In this document: positions 8,049 to 17,422 of the stretch, piece after piece
Layout of the letters: each line of letters opens with the position of its first letter
Numbering within the stretch: the stretch's first letter is position 1
Made by a program: the position numbers and the translations under genes
The notes under the pieces: model-generated
Seen by the model: only the letters and a program-made list of their open reading frames with translations
What the model was told of the DNA's origin: nothing
Database searches by the model: none
DNA from: Polaribacter sp.
GTDB lineage: Bacteria; Bacteroidota; Bacteroidia; Flavobacteriales; Flavobacteriaceae
Direction of reading: 5' to 3'
Length of the DNA stretch: 64,000 bases
Assembly: GCF_024639685.1 (NCBI RefSeq)
Contig: NZ_JAHEHX010000019.1
Coordinates: 186,001 to 250,000 of the forward strand

Positions 8049-9106
8049 TATGCGTTATAGAATTGTAAACTTTCTTTTATTAATACTTCAGGCACTCTAC
8101 AATCTAATTTAAAGTCTTCAAAATCGTTTAGAAGCACAAAATTTACTTGGCCATTTACATTTTTCTTGTCGTGTTTTAACAAATTAAGAATGGCTGTAAA
8201 ATCTTCTTCTAATAATTGGGTTTTACCATAAATAGAGTTTACAACTTCTTTTAAAGCATGTAATTTATCGATAGGGAAATGCAATAGCTTTTTAGAAATA
8301 TAACTTTCGCAAACCATTCCTATAGCTATAGCTTCACCGTGTGTTAAATTTTCTTTATTTTCAGATTCTAAGTAAAAAGATTCTATAGCATGACCAAGTG
8401 TATGTCCAAAATTTAAAATTTTACGTAAATCTTTTTCTTTTGGATCTTTTAAAACCACCTCATTTTTAATTTCTACAGACCTAAAAATTAAATCACTAAT
8501 ATTATTTTCTTTGTTCTTTTTAATGTGTTCAAATAAAGACACATCATAAGTAACTCCATATTTAATAATCTCTGCCATTCCAGATTTAATTTCCCTTTCT
8601 GTAACAGTCGTTAAATATTGATAGTCTACAATCACCATCTGCGGATTTGCAAACAAACCAATTTGGTTTTTTAACACGCCTAAATCTACCCCAGTTTTTC
8701 CTCCAACAGAAGCATCAACCATAGATAACAGGGTAGTAGGTATATTCACAAAATCAACTCCCCTTTTAAAACAAGACGCCACAAAACCTCCCATATCTGT
8801 AATAACCCCACCTCCTAAAGTAATTACCAAACTTTTTCTATCTCCTCCCAACTCTGTAATGGCATTCCAAATATCAACACAGATCTCTAGATTTTTATTG
8901 ATTTCACCAGATTTAATTTCTATAATTTCAATGGTTTTGTTGGTCTTTAAATTTGAAATAAATTTAGGATAACAATGTTTCTTAGTATTTTCATCTACCA
9001 AAATGAAAAGAGTTGAGTACTCTTTTTCTTGTATTAATTTTAATAACTCTTGATAGCTTTCTTCTTGAAAATGAACAGGGTAAGAAATAGCTTTTATGGT
9101 TTTCAT
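8048..9106 (-). CDS. aroB: 3-dehydroquinate synthase
   Basis: The 352-residue protein matches AroB over its whole length. It converts DAHP to 3-dehydroquinate, the second step of the shikimate pathway, using NAD and a divalent metal. The NAD-binding block GGGVITDMGGFVASCFKRG (about residues 97-115) and the following NIPTTLLSMVDASVGGKTG are diagnostic, as are the metal-binding E and H residues in KSGMAEIIKYG, LNFGHTLGHAIE and LTHGEAIAIG. The gene is single and convergent with the cold-shock gene. A second shikimate gene, aroQ, lies at 52.5 kb. Confidence 0.97.
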   Translation of the reverse strand: MKTIKAISYPVHFQEESYQELLKLIQEKEYSTLFILVDENTKKHCYPKFISNLKTNKTIEIIEIKSGEINKNLEICVDIWNAITELGGDRKSLVITLGGGVITDMGGFVASCFKRGVDFVNIPTTLLSMVDASVGGKTGVDLGVLKNQIGLFANPQMVIVDYQYLTTVTEREIKSGMAEIIKYGVTYDVSLFEHIKKNKENNISDLIFRSVEIKNEVVLKDPKEKDLRKILNFGHTLGHAIESFYLESENKENLTHGEAIAIGMVCESYISKKLLHFPIDKLHALKEVVNSIYGKTQLLEEDFTAILNLLKHDKKNVNGQVNFVLLNDFEDFKLDCRVPEVLIKESLQFYNA

Positions 9107-9167
9107 TTTTTGTTAAATTGAGTTTGCAAAATAACTAGAATTTATATAAAAATTACTATCCAAACAC

Positions 9168-9175
9168 TATATTTG
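9168..9175 (+). promoter_or_regulatory. -7 promoter box (TATATTTG) for proline dehydrogenase
   Basis: TATATTTG is a full match to TAnnTTTG. It lies 20 bp before the ATG at 9196. No clear -33 TTG is seen at the expected distance, so the call is moderate. Confidence 0.4.
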
Positions 9176-9195
9176 TAATACTAAATCGATATAGT

Positions 9196-10359
9196 ATGAA
9201 ACTTTTTGACAATACAGAAGTTGCATTTGCATTAAAATCGGATTCACAGTTAGAACGTGCTTATTTTTTGTTCAAAATGATACAAAATCAACCTATGGTA
9301 AAAATAGGAAGTGCTGTTACTAATTTTGCTTTAAAGGTACATTTACCTATAGAAGGTTTAATTCGTTCTACAGTGTTCGATCATTTCTGCGGAGGAGTTA
9401 CAGAAGACGATTGCTTACCTATTATAAAAAATATGTATTGCAATGGTAAAGTGCATAGTGTATTAGATTATTCTGTAGAAGCTAAAGACAAAGAAGCTAG
9501 TTTTAATGAAGCTTTACAAAAGATTCTTAAAATTATAGATTTCTGTGCTGAGAAAAAGTCAATTCCTTTTGCTGTATTTAAACCTACAGGATTTGGACGA
9601 TTCGCTTTATATCAAAAATTATCTGAAGGTAAAGAACTTACAGAAAAAGAAGAAATTGAGTGGATTCAAGTCATAAAAAGGTTTCATAAAGTTTGTCAGG
9701 TTGCTGTAGAAAAAGATGTACCATTATTAATTGATGCAGAAGAAAGTTGGATGCAAGATGCAGCTGACGAACTTATTGAAGAATTAATGGAAACGTATAA
9801 TACCAAAAAAGCCATTGTATTTAATACCTTACAGATGTATAGACATGATAGAATGGATTATCTTATGGCCTTACATTCTAAAGCAAAGGCGAAAGGTTTT
9901 CATATAGGTATTAAAGTGGTTAGAGGTGCTTATATGGAGAAAGAACGCCAAAGAGCAGAAGAAAAAGGATACAGATCACCTATTTGTGCAGATAAAAAAG
10001 CCACAGATGAAAACTTTGATAAAGCCATTAAATACATGATGGATAATTCTCACATGGCTTTATTTGCTGGTACACATAATGAAGAAAGTTCTTATTTATT
10101 AATAGATTTAGCAAAAAAGTATCAGCTAAAAGTAAATGATAACAGACTTTGGTTTGGGCAATTGTTTGGTATGAGTGATCATATTAGTTACAATTTAGCC
10201 AACCAAGGATATAATGTAGCAAAGTACTTACCTTTTGGCCCAGTAAGAGATGTAATGCCATATTTAATAAGAAGAGCTGAAGAAAATACTTCTGTAGCTG
10301 GCCAAACTAGTAGAGAATTAAACTTACTGCAAACAGAGCGTAAGCGCAGAAAATTATAA
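9196..10359 (+). CDS. Proline dehydrogenase (monofunctional PRODH)
   Basis: The 387-residue protein is a stand-alone FAD-dependent proline dehydrogenase that oxidises proline to pyrroline-5-carboxylate. Barrel motifs include the FAD/substrate region PLLIDAEESWMQDAADEL, GIKVVRGAYMEKERQRAEEKG (residues about 235-255) and the C-terminal YLPFGPVRDVMPYLIRRAEEN, whose paired arginines bind the proline carboxylate. Bacteria with bifunctional PutA would have a fused dehydrogenase, absent here. The next small gene overlaps its stop by one base (TAATG), so the two are co-translated. Confidence 0.93.
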   Translation: MKLFDNTEVAFALKSDSQLERAYFLFKMIQNQPMVKIGSAVTNFALKVHLPIEGLIRSTVFDHFCGGVTEDDCLPIIKNMYCNGKVHSVLDYSVEAKDKEASFNEALQKILKIIDFCAEKKSIPFAVFKPTGFGRFALYQKLSEGKELTEKEEIEWIQVIKRFHKVCQVAVEKDVPLLIDAEESWMQDAADELIEELMETYNTKKAIVFNTLQMYRHDRMDYLMALHSKAKAKGFHIGIKVVRGAYMEKERQRAEEKGYRSPICADKKATDENFDKAIKYMMDNSHMALFAGTHNEESSYLLIDLAKKYQLKVNDNRLWFGQLFGMSDHISYNLANQGYNVAKYLPFGPVRDVMPYLIRRAEENTSVAGQTSRELNLLQTERKRRKL

Positions 10360-10652
10360 TGAAAACTGTAGAGGAAATAAGAACCTTATTGTACAAAAAC
10401 AAATTACGATTGCATCAAGAACTTATGCAAAGTAAAGAAGCTTTGTTCATAATTCGAAAATCTACTCACTCTAAATTAACGCAAGAAGAAAAAATAAAAA
10501 TAAAAATTCAAGTTTTAGACATTTGTAAATCAATTCCAGCTTTAACAGTCTTTCTCTTACCAGGAGGTGCCATTCTGTTACCTATTTTAATTAAATTAAT
10601 CCCAGATATTTTACCTTCTGCTTTTAAAGATGATGAATTAGAAAATAATTAA
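10359..10652 (+). CDS. Small LETM1-like domain protein
   Basis: The 97-residue product has a charged helical first half and a C-terminal segment LPGGAILLPILIKLIPDILP (about 68-87) that resembles the LETM1-like motif found in short bacterial proteins. That segment is hydrophobic and proline-rich, fitting membrane association. It overlaps the proline dehydrogenase stop codon (TAATG) and so belongs to that operon. Its role is unknown; LETM1 proteins in mitochondria act in ion homeostasis, but that cannot be carried over with confidence. Confidence 0.7.
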   Translation: MKTVEEIRTLLYKNKLRLHQELMQSKEALFIIRKSTHSKLTQEEKIKIKIQVLDICKSIPALTVFLLPGGAILLPILIKLIPDILPSAFKDDELENN

Positions 10653-10750
10653 CATCCTTATCCGTTACTTTTTTAATTTTTTAGATTTGTAATCTAAAAC
10701 TTAACAATAAAATAATTAGGTATAAAACGTGTAAATCACATAGAAACAAC

Positions 10751-10758
10751 TACTTTTG
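10751..10758 (+). promoter_or_regulatory. -7 promoter box (TACTTTTG) of typA
   Basis: TACTTTTG matches TAnnTTTG and lies 22 bp before the typA ATG. A convincing -33 element is not visible. Confidence 0.4.
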
Positions 10759-10780
10759 CACGAAATTTAAGAAATTATAA

Positions 10781-12553
10781 ATGCAATCAATCAGAAACAT
10801 CGCAATTATTGCGCACGTAGATCACGGTAAAACTACGTTAGTAGATAAGATTATAGACCAAGCAAAAATTTTAGACGATCGTAAAGAGCGCACAGATTTA
10901 TTATTAGATAATAATGATTTAGAACGTGAAAGAGGAATTACTATTCTTTCTAAAAACGTTTCTGTAAATTATAAAAATACCAAAATAAATGTTATTGATA
11001 CTCCTGGTCACGCTGACTTTGGAGGAGAAGTAGAGCGTGTTTTAAAAATGGCTGATGGTGTTTTATTATTAGTTGATGCTTTTGAAGGGCCAATGCCTCA
11101 AACTCGTTTTGTATTAGGTAAAGCTTTAGAATTAGGTTTAACACCAATTGTAGTTGTAAACAAAGTAGATAAAGAAAACTGTACACCAGATTTAGTTCAC
11201 GAAAAAGTGTTTGATCTTATGTTTGCCTTAGAAGCAACAGAAGAACAATTAGATTTTACAACTATTTATGGTTCAGCTAAAAATAATTGGATGTCTACAG
11301 ATTGGAAAAACGAAACTACAGACATCGTTCCGTTATTAGACGCAGTCCTAGAATCTATTCCTGAAACAAAATATAATGAAGGTACACCTCAAATGCAAAT
11401 TACCTCTTTAGATTTTTCTGCATTTACAGGAAGAATTGCAATAGGTCGTATTTTTAGAGGTGACTTAGAGGCTGGAAAAGATTATATGTTATGTAAAGCA
11501 GATGGTTCTACGAAAAAAGTTAGAATTAAAGAATTACACGTTTTTGAAGGGATGGGTAAGGTACAGGTAGACAAAGTACCTTGTGGAGATATCTGTGCAA
11601 TTACAGGGATTGAAGATTTTGAAATTGGTGATACTATTGCTGATATAGAAAACCCTGAAGCGTTGCTAAGAACAGAAATTGACAAGCCAACAATGAGTAT
11701 GTTGTTTACCATTAACAATTCACCTTTCTTTGGTAAAGAAGGTAAATTTGTAACTTCTCGTCATTTACGTGACAGATTGTTTAAGGAAATGGAAAAGAAC
11801 TTAGCATTAAGAGTAGATACTACAGATTCTGAAGACAAGTTTAATGTTTTCGGTCGTGGAGTTTTACACTTATCCGTATTGATTGAAACAATGCGTAGAG
11901 AAGGATATGAGTTACAAGTAGGTAGACCACAAGTAATTATTAAAGAGATTGATGGTGTAAAATCTGAACCTTATGAAACATTATCTATTGATGTTCCAGA
12001 AGATGTTGCTTCTAAAGCTATTAACTTAGTTTCTTTAAGAAAAGGAGATTTATTAGTAATGGAGCCTAAGGGAGATTTACAACATTTAGAATTTACTATT
12101 CCTTCTAGAGGATTAATTGGTTTACGAAATAAGATTTTAACAGCAACTGCTGGTCAAGCAATTATAAATCACCGTTTTTCTGAATACGGACCTTTTAAAG
12201 GGGAGTTTTCTGAAGATATTAAAGGTGCTATTGTTTCTTCTGCTGCAGGTAAAGCAACTGCCTATGCAATTGATCGTTTACAAGACAGAGGACGTTTCTT
12301 TATAGATCCTAACCAAGAAATTTACATCGGTCAGGTTGTAGGTGAAAACAGTAAGGATACAGATATGGGTGTGAACTTAATTAAAGGTAAAAAGTTAACA
12401 AACGTTCGTTCTTCTGGAACAGATGATAGTGTAAAGATTGCTCCAAAAACAGATTTCTCTCTAGAAGAATGTATGGAGTATATTAAAGGTGATGAGTATT
12501 TAGAAGTTACTCCAGAGAATTTACGTATGCGTAAAATTCAATTTAGACCTTAG
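10781..12553 (+). CDS. typA: Ribosome-associated GTPase TypA/BipA
   Basis: The 590-residue protein is a translational GTPase of EF-G architecture. G1 is AHVDHGKTTL (about 11-20), the switch/G2 region ERERGITI, G3 DTPGHADFGGEVERVL and G4 VVNKVDKEN. Domain II, domain III, domain V (EPYETLSIDVPEDVAS) and the BipA-specific C-terminal domain (SSGTDDSVKI) follow. Length and motifs fit BipA rather than LepA or EF-G. It supports ribosome assembly and growth under stress, mainly at low temperature. It is a single gene closed by a strong terminator. Confidence 0.97.
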   Translation: MQSIRNIAIIAHVDHGKTTLVDKIIDQAKILDDRKERTDLLLDNNDLERERGITILSKNVSVNYKNTKINVIDTPGHADFGGEVERVLKMADGVLLLVDAFEGPMPQTRFVLGKALELGLTPIVVVNKVDKENCTPDLVHEKVFDLMFALEATEEQLDFTTIYGSAKNNWMSTDWKNETTDIVPLLDAVLESIPETKYNEGTPQMQITSLDFSAFTGRIAIGRIFRGDLEAGKDYMLCKADGSTKKVRIKELHVFEGMGKVQVDKVPCGDICAITGIEDFEIGDTIADIENPEALLRTEIDKPTMSMLFTINNSPFFGKEGKFVTSRHLRDRLFKEMEKNLALRVDTTDSEDKFNVFGRGVLHLSVLIETMRREGYELQVGRPQVIIKEIDGVKSEPYETLSIDVPEDVASKAINLVSLRKGDLLVMEPKGDLQHLEFTIPSRGLIGLRNKILTATAGQAIINHRFSEYGPFKGEFSEDIKGAIVSSAAGKATAYAIDRLQDRGRFFIDPNQEIYIGQVVGENSKDTDMGVNLIKGKKLTNVRSSGTDDSVKIAPKTDFSLEECMEYIKGDEYLEVTPENLRMRKIQFRP

Positions 12554-12573
12554 ATTAAAAATTACATGAATAT

Positions 12574-12607
12574 AAAAAAGCCCAAGATTTTTTCTTGGGC
12601 TTTTTTA
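12574..12607. terminator. Bidirectional terminator between typA and fumC
   Basis: AAAAAAGCCCAAGA and TCTTGGGCTTTTTT form a perfect hairpin flanked by A- and T-runs, suited to terminate both convergent genes. Confidence 0.9.
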
Positions 12608-12623
12608 TATTTCTTAAAGCAAC

Positions 12624-14024
12624 TTATTTTAAGCTACCTGTCATTTCAGCTGGTTTTACCCATTCATCATATTGTTCTGGAGTTACGTATCCTAAACGGA
12701 CTGCTTCTTCTTTTAAAGTTGTTCCGTTTTCGTGAGCAGTATTTGCAATTTCTGCAGCTTTGTAATACCCAATTTTAGTATTTAAGGCAGTAACTAACAT
12801 TAGTGAGTTGTTTACTAATTTTGTTATTCTTGAGTGATTTGGCTCAATACCAGCAGCACAGTTTACATCAAAAGAAACACAAGCATCACCAATTAATTGT
12901 GCAGATTGTAACACGTTAGCAGCCATCATTGGTTTAAAAACATTTAGTTCATAGTGTCCTTGAGTACCACCAACAGTAACAGCAACATCATTACCCATTA
13001 CTTGTGCACAAACCATAGTTATGGCTTCACATTGTGTTGGGTTTACTTTACCTGGCATAATTGAAGAACCTGGCTCATTTGCAGGAATAATGATTTCACC
13101 AATTCCAGATCTTGGTCCAGATGCCATTAAACGAATATCGTTGGCAATTTTATTTAAAGAAACAGCAATTTGCTTTAATGCTCCATGTGTTTCTACTAAA
13201 GCATCATGTGCTGCTAAAGCTTCAAATTTATTTTCTGCAGTTACAAATGGTAATGCTGTAAATTCTGCGATATACTTTGCCACTAAAACATCATATCCTT
13301 TAGGTGTATTTAAACCAGTACCAACAGCAGTACCTCCTAAAGCCAATTGCGATAAATGTTCTAAGGTGTTATTTAATGCTTTTAACCCAAAGTTTAATTG
13401 AGCTACATACCCAGAAAATTCTTGACCTAAAGTAAGTGGAGTAGCATCCATTAAATGCGTTCTACCAATTTTTACAACATCGTTAAAAGCTATTGCCTTG
13501 GCCTGTAAGGTGTCTCTTAATTGAGTGATTCCTGGAATGGTGTTTTCTACAATTTTCTTGTAGGCAGCAATGTGCATACCTGTAGGAAATGTATCGTTAG
13601 AAGATTGAGATTTGTTTACATCATCATTAGGTTGAATGGTTTTATCACCTTCACCAATTACTCTACCAGCAATTTCATGGGCTCTGTTTGCAATAACTTC
13701 GTTTACATTCATGTTAGATTGCGTACCTGAACCTGTTTGCCAAATTACTAAAGGAAATTGGTCATCATGCTTACCTTCTAAAATTTCATCACAAACTTGT
13801 GCAATTAAATCTCTTTTTTCCTCAGATAAAACTCCTAGTTCTGCATTAGTAAATGCAGCCGCTTTTTTTAAATAAGCAAAACCATAAACTACTTCTAAAG
13901 GCATTGAGGCTGGTGCACCTATCTTAAAATTATTTCTAGAACGTTCTGTTTGTGCTCCCCAATACTTGTCTGCAGGAACATTTACATTACCCATGGTATC
14001 TTTTTCTACTCTAAACTTTGTCAT
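12624..14024 (-). CDS. fumC: Fumarate hydratase, class II
   Basis: The 466-residue protein matches the iron-independent class II fumarase that interconverts fumarate and malate in the TCA cycle. The superfamily signature [13 protein letters not shown] (about residue 316) is present, with the fumarase-typical start [23 protein letters not shown], the [14 protein letters not shown] block [12 protein letters not shown], and [20 protein letters not shown]. Length equals E. coli FumC. A TAnnTTTG box sits just upstream (14049-14056 on the minus strand), leaving a short leader. Confidence 0.97.
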   Translation of the reverse strand: MTKFRVEKDTMGNVNVPADKYWGAQTERSRNNFKIGAPASMPLEVVYGFAYLKKAAAFTNAELGVLSEEKRDLIAQVCDEILEGKHDDQFPLVIWQTGSGTQSNMNVNEVIANRAHEIAGRVIGEGDKTIQPNDDVNKSQSSNDTFPTGMHIAAYKKIVENTIPGITQLRDTLQAKAIAFNDVVKIGRTHLMDATPLTLGQEFSGYVAQLNFGLKALNNTLEHLSQLALGGTAVGTGLNTPKGYDVLVAKYIAEFTALPFVTAENKFEALAAHDALVETHGALKQIAVSLNKIANDIRLMASGPRSGIGEIIIPANEPGSSIMPGKVNPTQCEAITMVCAQVMGNDVAVTVGGTQGHYELNVFKPMMAANVLQSAQLIGDACVSFDVNCAAGIEPNHSRITKLVNNSLMLVTALNTKIGYYKAAEIANTAHENGTTLKEEAVRLGYVTPEQYDEWVKPAEMTGSLK

Positions 14025-14048
14025 GATGTACTTAATATTTTAGGATAA

Positions 14049-14056
14049 CAAATTTA
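14049..14056 (-). promoter_or_regulatory. -7 promoter box (TAAATTTG) of fumC
   Basis: The plus strand reads CAAATTTA. It is a full TAnnTTTG match on the minus strand, 25 bp from the fumC ATG. The -33 element is not clear. Confidence 0.35.
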
Positions 14057-14120
14057 AATAATATCGCTCAAATATTTTAATATTAAAGGAGGTAAATGCT
14101 CGTAAAAACTTTAATTTTAA

Positions 14121-14152
14121 TTGTGTAATTTTAAAAAAATCTGTTATTTTTG
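14121..14152 (+). promoter_or_regulatory. Promoter (TTG-N21-TATTTTTG) of a short membrane-protein gene
   Basis: TTG at 14121-14123 and TATTTTTG at 14145-14152 are separated by 21 bp, in the Bacteroidota range. The predicted start is about 20 nt before the ATG at 14180. Confidence 0.5.
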
Positions 14153-14179
14153 CAGGTGTATAAATATAATTAGCAATAA

Positions 14180-14353
14180 ATGTTAGATTTTTCAGAATTT
14201 TCAGGTTTAGTTTTATTCATGTTTATTTTTACAGCCGGTTTTTGGTTGTTAATTTTTTTATTAACATTTGTAGTTCCTTACTGGATAGGAGGAACAATTT
14301 GGGAAAATTTCAAATTAAAAAGAGATGCTAAAAAATCTGCTGAAGGAAAGTAG
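14180..14353 (+). CDS. 57-residue single-pass membrane protein, unknown function
   Basis: A 57-codon frame starts at ATG 14180 and ends with TAG at 14351-14353. It encodes an acidic N-terminus (MLDFSEFSG), one long transmembrane helix (about residues 10-33), the motif VVPYWIGGTIWENFKLK, and a basic C-terminal tail (KRDAKKSAEGK), which by the positive-inside rule should face the cytoplasm. A good promoter precedes it and a strong terminator follows 18 bp after the stop, so it is an independent transcription unit. The function is unknown. Confidence 0.75.
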   Translation: MLDFSEFSGLVLFMFIFTAGFWLLIFLLTFVVPYWIGGTIWENFKLKRDAKKSAEGK

Positions 14354-14370
14354 TTTTTAGCTTAACCATA

Positions 14371-14407
14371 AAAAAAACTCGTTCATTAATTGAACGAGTT
14401 TTTTTTA
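14371..14407. terminator. Bidirectional terminator
   Basis: AAAAAAACTCGTTCA and TGAACGAGTTTTTTT form a hairpin around a short ATTAAT loop, with A- and T-runs on the two sides. It separates the small membrane-protein gene from the convergent TonB-type receptor gene. Confidence 0.9.
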
Positions 14408-14426
14408 TGATGTTTTGATTTTCTAT

Positions 14427-16886
14427 TTATTCCTCAAAATCGTCTCTAACATTATCATTTCTATCTCTACCAAATTTCTTTTTCTTTTGATTAAATCTGT
14501 ACACCAAACTTACTCTAAATTGAGGCTCTCTCCATTGAAACTCTGAATACTGATCTAAGAAACCTGGAATATTTGTTGTTCTTCTACTAATTCTACTATT
14601 AAAAACATCGCTAAAGTTTACACTTAAAGAAGCTTTTTCATCAAAGAAATCTCTACTTGCTGCAATGTTCATGCTAAACACACCTTCACTTGTTGTTTGT
14701 GCGTTTTGAGAAGGCCCTCTATAATTTGAGTTGATTTGTAAATCGGTTTTTCCTAAAGTAATCTTTTGGTTTAAACGAATAAAGTATGAGGTATTCTCAA
14801 AATCAAAACTTTGAGTAGCATTAGTGGTTGGATTTGTATAATCTCCATCTGTTGTAACTCTAAATAAATTAAAATCACTATTAATGTTCCATATCTTAAA
14901 TGGTTTATAGTTTAAGGTAAATTCAAAACCTAATCTTTCTGCAGTAGATAAGTTAATTGGGAATCTTCTAGTAATAGGATCTCCATTATCTGTTATCTCA
15001 CCTGTATCTTCTTGTATCCTTTCCCAATTGTCATTACTAATGTTGTAATATAAAGAGGTACTTAAGGTAAATTTATCCCATCTTTTTAAGTAACCTACAT
15101 CCACTGCATCAGTAATTACAGGGTTTAAACCTACATTACCTGTATAGATATTGGCCTCACTAGATCTACTAGGAAAAGGATTTAAGTTTCTACCTCTTGG
15201 TCTTCTAATTCTTCTATTGTAACCAATAGTGATGTTCTCACCATCTTTAAATTCATAACCTAAATTAATGGTTGGAAAAAAATTACCATAGCTTCTATCA
15301 TCTAAAGTTGTAGATGTTTGTTGCTCAATTTCGACAGAAGTATATTCATACCTTAAACCTGCTAATAAAGAAATATTATTAAACTTTTGGCCATATTGAA
15401 AGTAGGCTGCATTTACAAATTCTTCGTAATTAAAAGAGTTGTTTAATCCTGCATCTGGTACTAAAGTTCCATTAGGAAAAACTTGTCTTTCTGCTAAATA
15501 AAAACTATTAAAAATATCTCTGTAATTACCTCTATACCCAGCTTCGTATTGTATATTTTCTCCTACAGGATATACATAGTCAATCTGAAGTAAAGCTCTA
15601 TTTTCATCTTGATCTTCTATTACTTGCTCTAAATCGTTTAATAAATTTGTTTGTGTATCTATTTCAGTAATATTATTTAAAACATCTTCCATTTCTGTAG
15701 AATACTGTAAATTCACAGAAAGCTTTCGTCCTTTTTGATCGAAGTTATTCACGTAATCTAATGTATATTGTATTCTTTGTTCATCTTCACCTTCGCTTTC
15801 TGTTCTAAATGTAGCTTCATTTAAGCCTTCATTTGCATTAAGTCTTTGAATATCATTGGTATTTACATCATCATCATTACCACTATTTAAAACAATGTTA
15901 CCAATAATACTAGAGCTCTTTGTTAAATAGTACTCTGCACCAAAACTTGTAAATAAAGATCTACCTAGTCTACCAAAGTTCCTTTGCTCAATTACTCTTG
16001 CATTTTGTGCTGAAGATGATAAGAAATTAGATTCACTCAAAGAATTACCAGGTGTTTCATTGTATCTAAATCCTGTATTGGTAAATAAATTCCATTTTTC
16101 TGTTCTCCAATTGGCATTAAATGCGGTACCTACTCTTTCAGGATATCCTAAATCTAATTGCAAAGAACCATTAAAACCTGTTAGTTTATTTTTTCTAAGA
16201 ATTATATTTAAAATTCCTGCAGTACCTTCAGCATCATATCTTGCAGATGGAGATGTAATAACTTCTACTTTCTCAATAGCTTCAGCAGGAATTTGTCTTA
16301 GTGCTTCTGCACCATTTAGACCTACTAGTGCACTTGGTCTACCATCTATCAGTATAGTTACATTTTCGTTACCTCTTAAGCTTACAGTTCCTTCTACATC
16401 TACTTGTATAGAAGGTACATTTCCAAGTACGTCACTTGCATTACCACCTCTGATAGACAAATCTTTTCCAATATTAAAAACCTTTTTATCTAAACGGATA
16501 TCTACTTTAGTTTTTTCTGCAACAATCACAACTTCGTCTAACGCTTTTGAATTTTCTGAGAGTTCGATAATTCCTAAATCTAAATCTGAAGTTATGGTTT
16601 TAGCAGGAAACGTTTTAGAATTAAAGGAAATAAACGTTACACTTATTTCGTATGTTGCTTTAGGAGCAGTAATGCTAAATTTACCATCAATATCTGTAAT
16701 TCCACCTGAAATGGCATTTGTTATTGTGTTATTTAAAACAATAGTGGCGTATTCTAAAGCCATATTAGAGCCGCCTTCAATGACTTTACCAGTAATTTTT
16801 ATTTCATCTGCGCTAGTTTTATCTTGTGCAAAAAAGTAATTTGCTAATAAAAATAAACATATAAAGAGAGTAACTTTTTTTGTCAA
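14427..16886 (-). CDS. TonB-dependent-receptor-type outer-membrane beta-barrel protein
   Basis: The 819-residue protein starts at a TTG; no other start is available before the signal peptide MTKKVTLFICLFLLANYFFAQ. A CarboxypepD_reg-like domain follows (about 29-110, ITGKVIEGGSNMALEYATI), then a plug domain (about 120-230, with VSLRGNENVTILIDGRPSALVG) and a large barrel ending near VSLVYRFNQ. A 24-residue charged tail (KKKKFGRDRNDNVRDDFEE) extends past the last strand. There is no SusD partner, so it is not a glycan-utilisation pair. The ligand is unknown; family members are often labelled outer membrane beta-barrel family protein. Confidence 0.88.
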   Translation of the reverse strand: MTKKVTLFICLFLLANYFFAQDKTSADEIKITGKVIEGGSNMALEYATIVLNNTITNAISGGITDIDGKFSITAPKATYEISVTFISFNSKTFPAKTITSDLDLGIIELSENSKALDEVVIVAEKTKVDIRLDKKVFNIGKDLSIRGGNASDVLGNVPSIQVDVEGTVSLRGNENVTILIDGRPSALVGLNGAEALRQIPAEAIEKVEVITSPSARYDAEGTAGILNIILRKNKLTGFNGSLQLDLGYPERVGTAFNANWRTEKWNLFTNTGFRYNETPGNSLSESNFLSSSAQNARVIEQRNFGRLGRSLFTSFGAEYYLTKSSSIIGNIVLNSGNDDDVNTNDIQRLNANEGLNEATFRTESEGEDEQRIQYTLDYVNNFDQKGRKLSVNLQYSTEMEDVLNNITEIDTQTNLLNDLEQVIEDQDENRALLQIDYVYPVGENIQYEAGYRGNYRDIFNSFYLAERQVFPNGTLVPDAGLNNSFNYEEFVNAAYFQYGQKFNNISLLAGLRYEYTSVEIEQQTSTTLDDRSYGNFFPTINLGYEFKDGENITIGYNRRIRRPRGRNLNPFPSRSSEANIYTGNVGLNPVITDAVDVGYLKRWDKFTLSTSLYYNISNDNWERIQEDTGEITDNGDPITRRFPINLSTAERLGFEFTLNYKPFKIWNINSDFNLFRVTTDGDYTNPTTNATQSFDFENTSYFIRLNQKITLGKTDLQINSNYRGPSQNAQTTSEGVFSMNIAASRDFFDEKASLSVNFSDVFNSRISRRTTNIPGFLDQYSEFQWREPQFRVSLVYRFNQKKKKFGRDRNDNVRDDFEE

Positions 16887-16971
16887 AACAAATTTGTTTT
16901 AAAAATTTTTGTAATGCAAAGGTTCATCTTCTTTTTACTTAAGTCAGTTAAAAAAAAGTTAAAGAATTTTA

Positions 16972-17313
16972 TTAAATAATATTCAGGATATTTTCTGATG
17001 GTCTTCCTATTACTGCTTTGTCTTTATTAACAACTATAGGTCTTTCTATAAGCTTAGGATTTATAATCATTGCCTTAATAATTTCAGAGTCAGATAAATC
17101 ATTTCCTCTATATTGTTCTTTCCATATTTTTTCAGTTTTTCTAACTAATTGAATAGGAGTGATGTTTAACTTTTTTAGGATTTCTTTTAATTGTTCTTCT
17201 GTAGGAATATTCTCTAAATATTTAATAATTTTAAACTCTTTGCCAGAACTTTCTAGCATTAGTAAACCCTCTCTAGATTTTCTGCAACGTGGATTATGGT
17301 ATATTTTTATCAT
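16972..17313 (-). CDS. ArsC/Spx-family thioredoxin-fold protein (glutaredoxin-type arsenate reductase)
   Basis: The 113-residue protein begins MIKIYHNPRCRKSREGL, carrying the ArsC-family active-site cysteine at residue 10 followed by RKS. The C-terminal part has the family block RPIVVNKDKAVIGRPSENIL. Length fits glutaredoxin-dependent arsenate reductases, but there are no ars neighbours such as an efflux pump or ArsR, so a general thiol-redox role is equally possible. It is a single gene between the TonB-type receptor and prfB, all on the minus strand. Confidence 0.88.
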   Translation of the reverse strand: MIKIYHNPRCRKSREGLLMLESSGKEFKIIKYLENIPTEEQLKEILKKLNITPIQLVRKTEKIWKEQYRGNDLSDSEIIKAMIINPKLIERPIVVNKDKAVIGRPSENILNII

Positions 17314-17422
17314 GTATATATTCTATTATTTTAGTTTTAAAATTGTAATTTCTTTACTAAGCTCAAAATCACAAGTTTTATATATTTTAATTTGCTAACA
17401 GACAATAGACAACAGCTAATAA

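Noticed and set aside
13021..13401. A 126-codon plus-strand frame
   Set aside because: It lies antisense to fumC in a region coding for the conserved superfamily signature.
16060..16839. A 259-codon open frame on the plus strand
   Set aside because: It is antisense to the TonB-type receptor gene. Its translation is serine/leucine/proline-rich with no family features, while the minus frame has a signal peptide, plug and barrel.
14427..16886. SusC of a polysaccharide utilisation locus
   Set aside because: No SusD, glycoside hydrolase or sensor genes are adjacent, and the barrel family differs from SusC.
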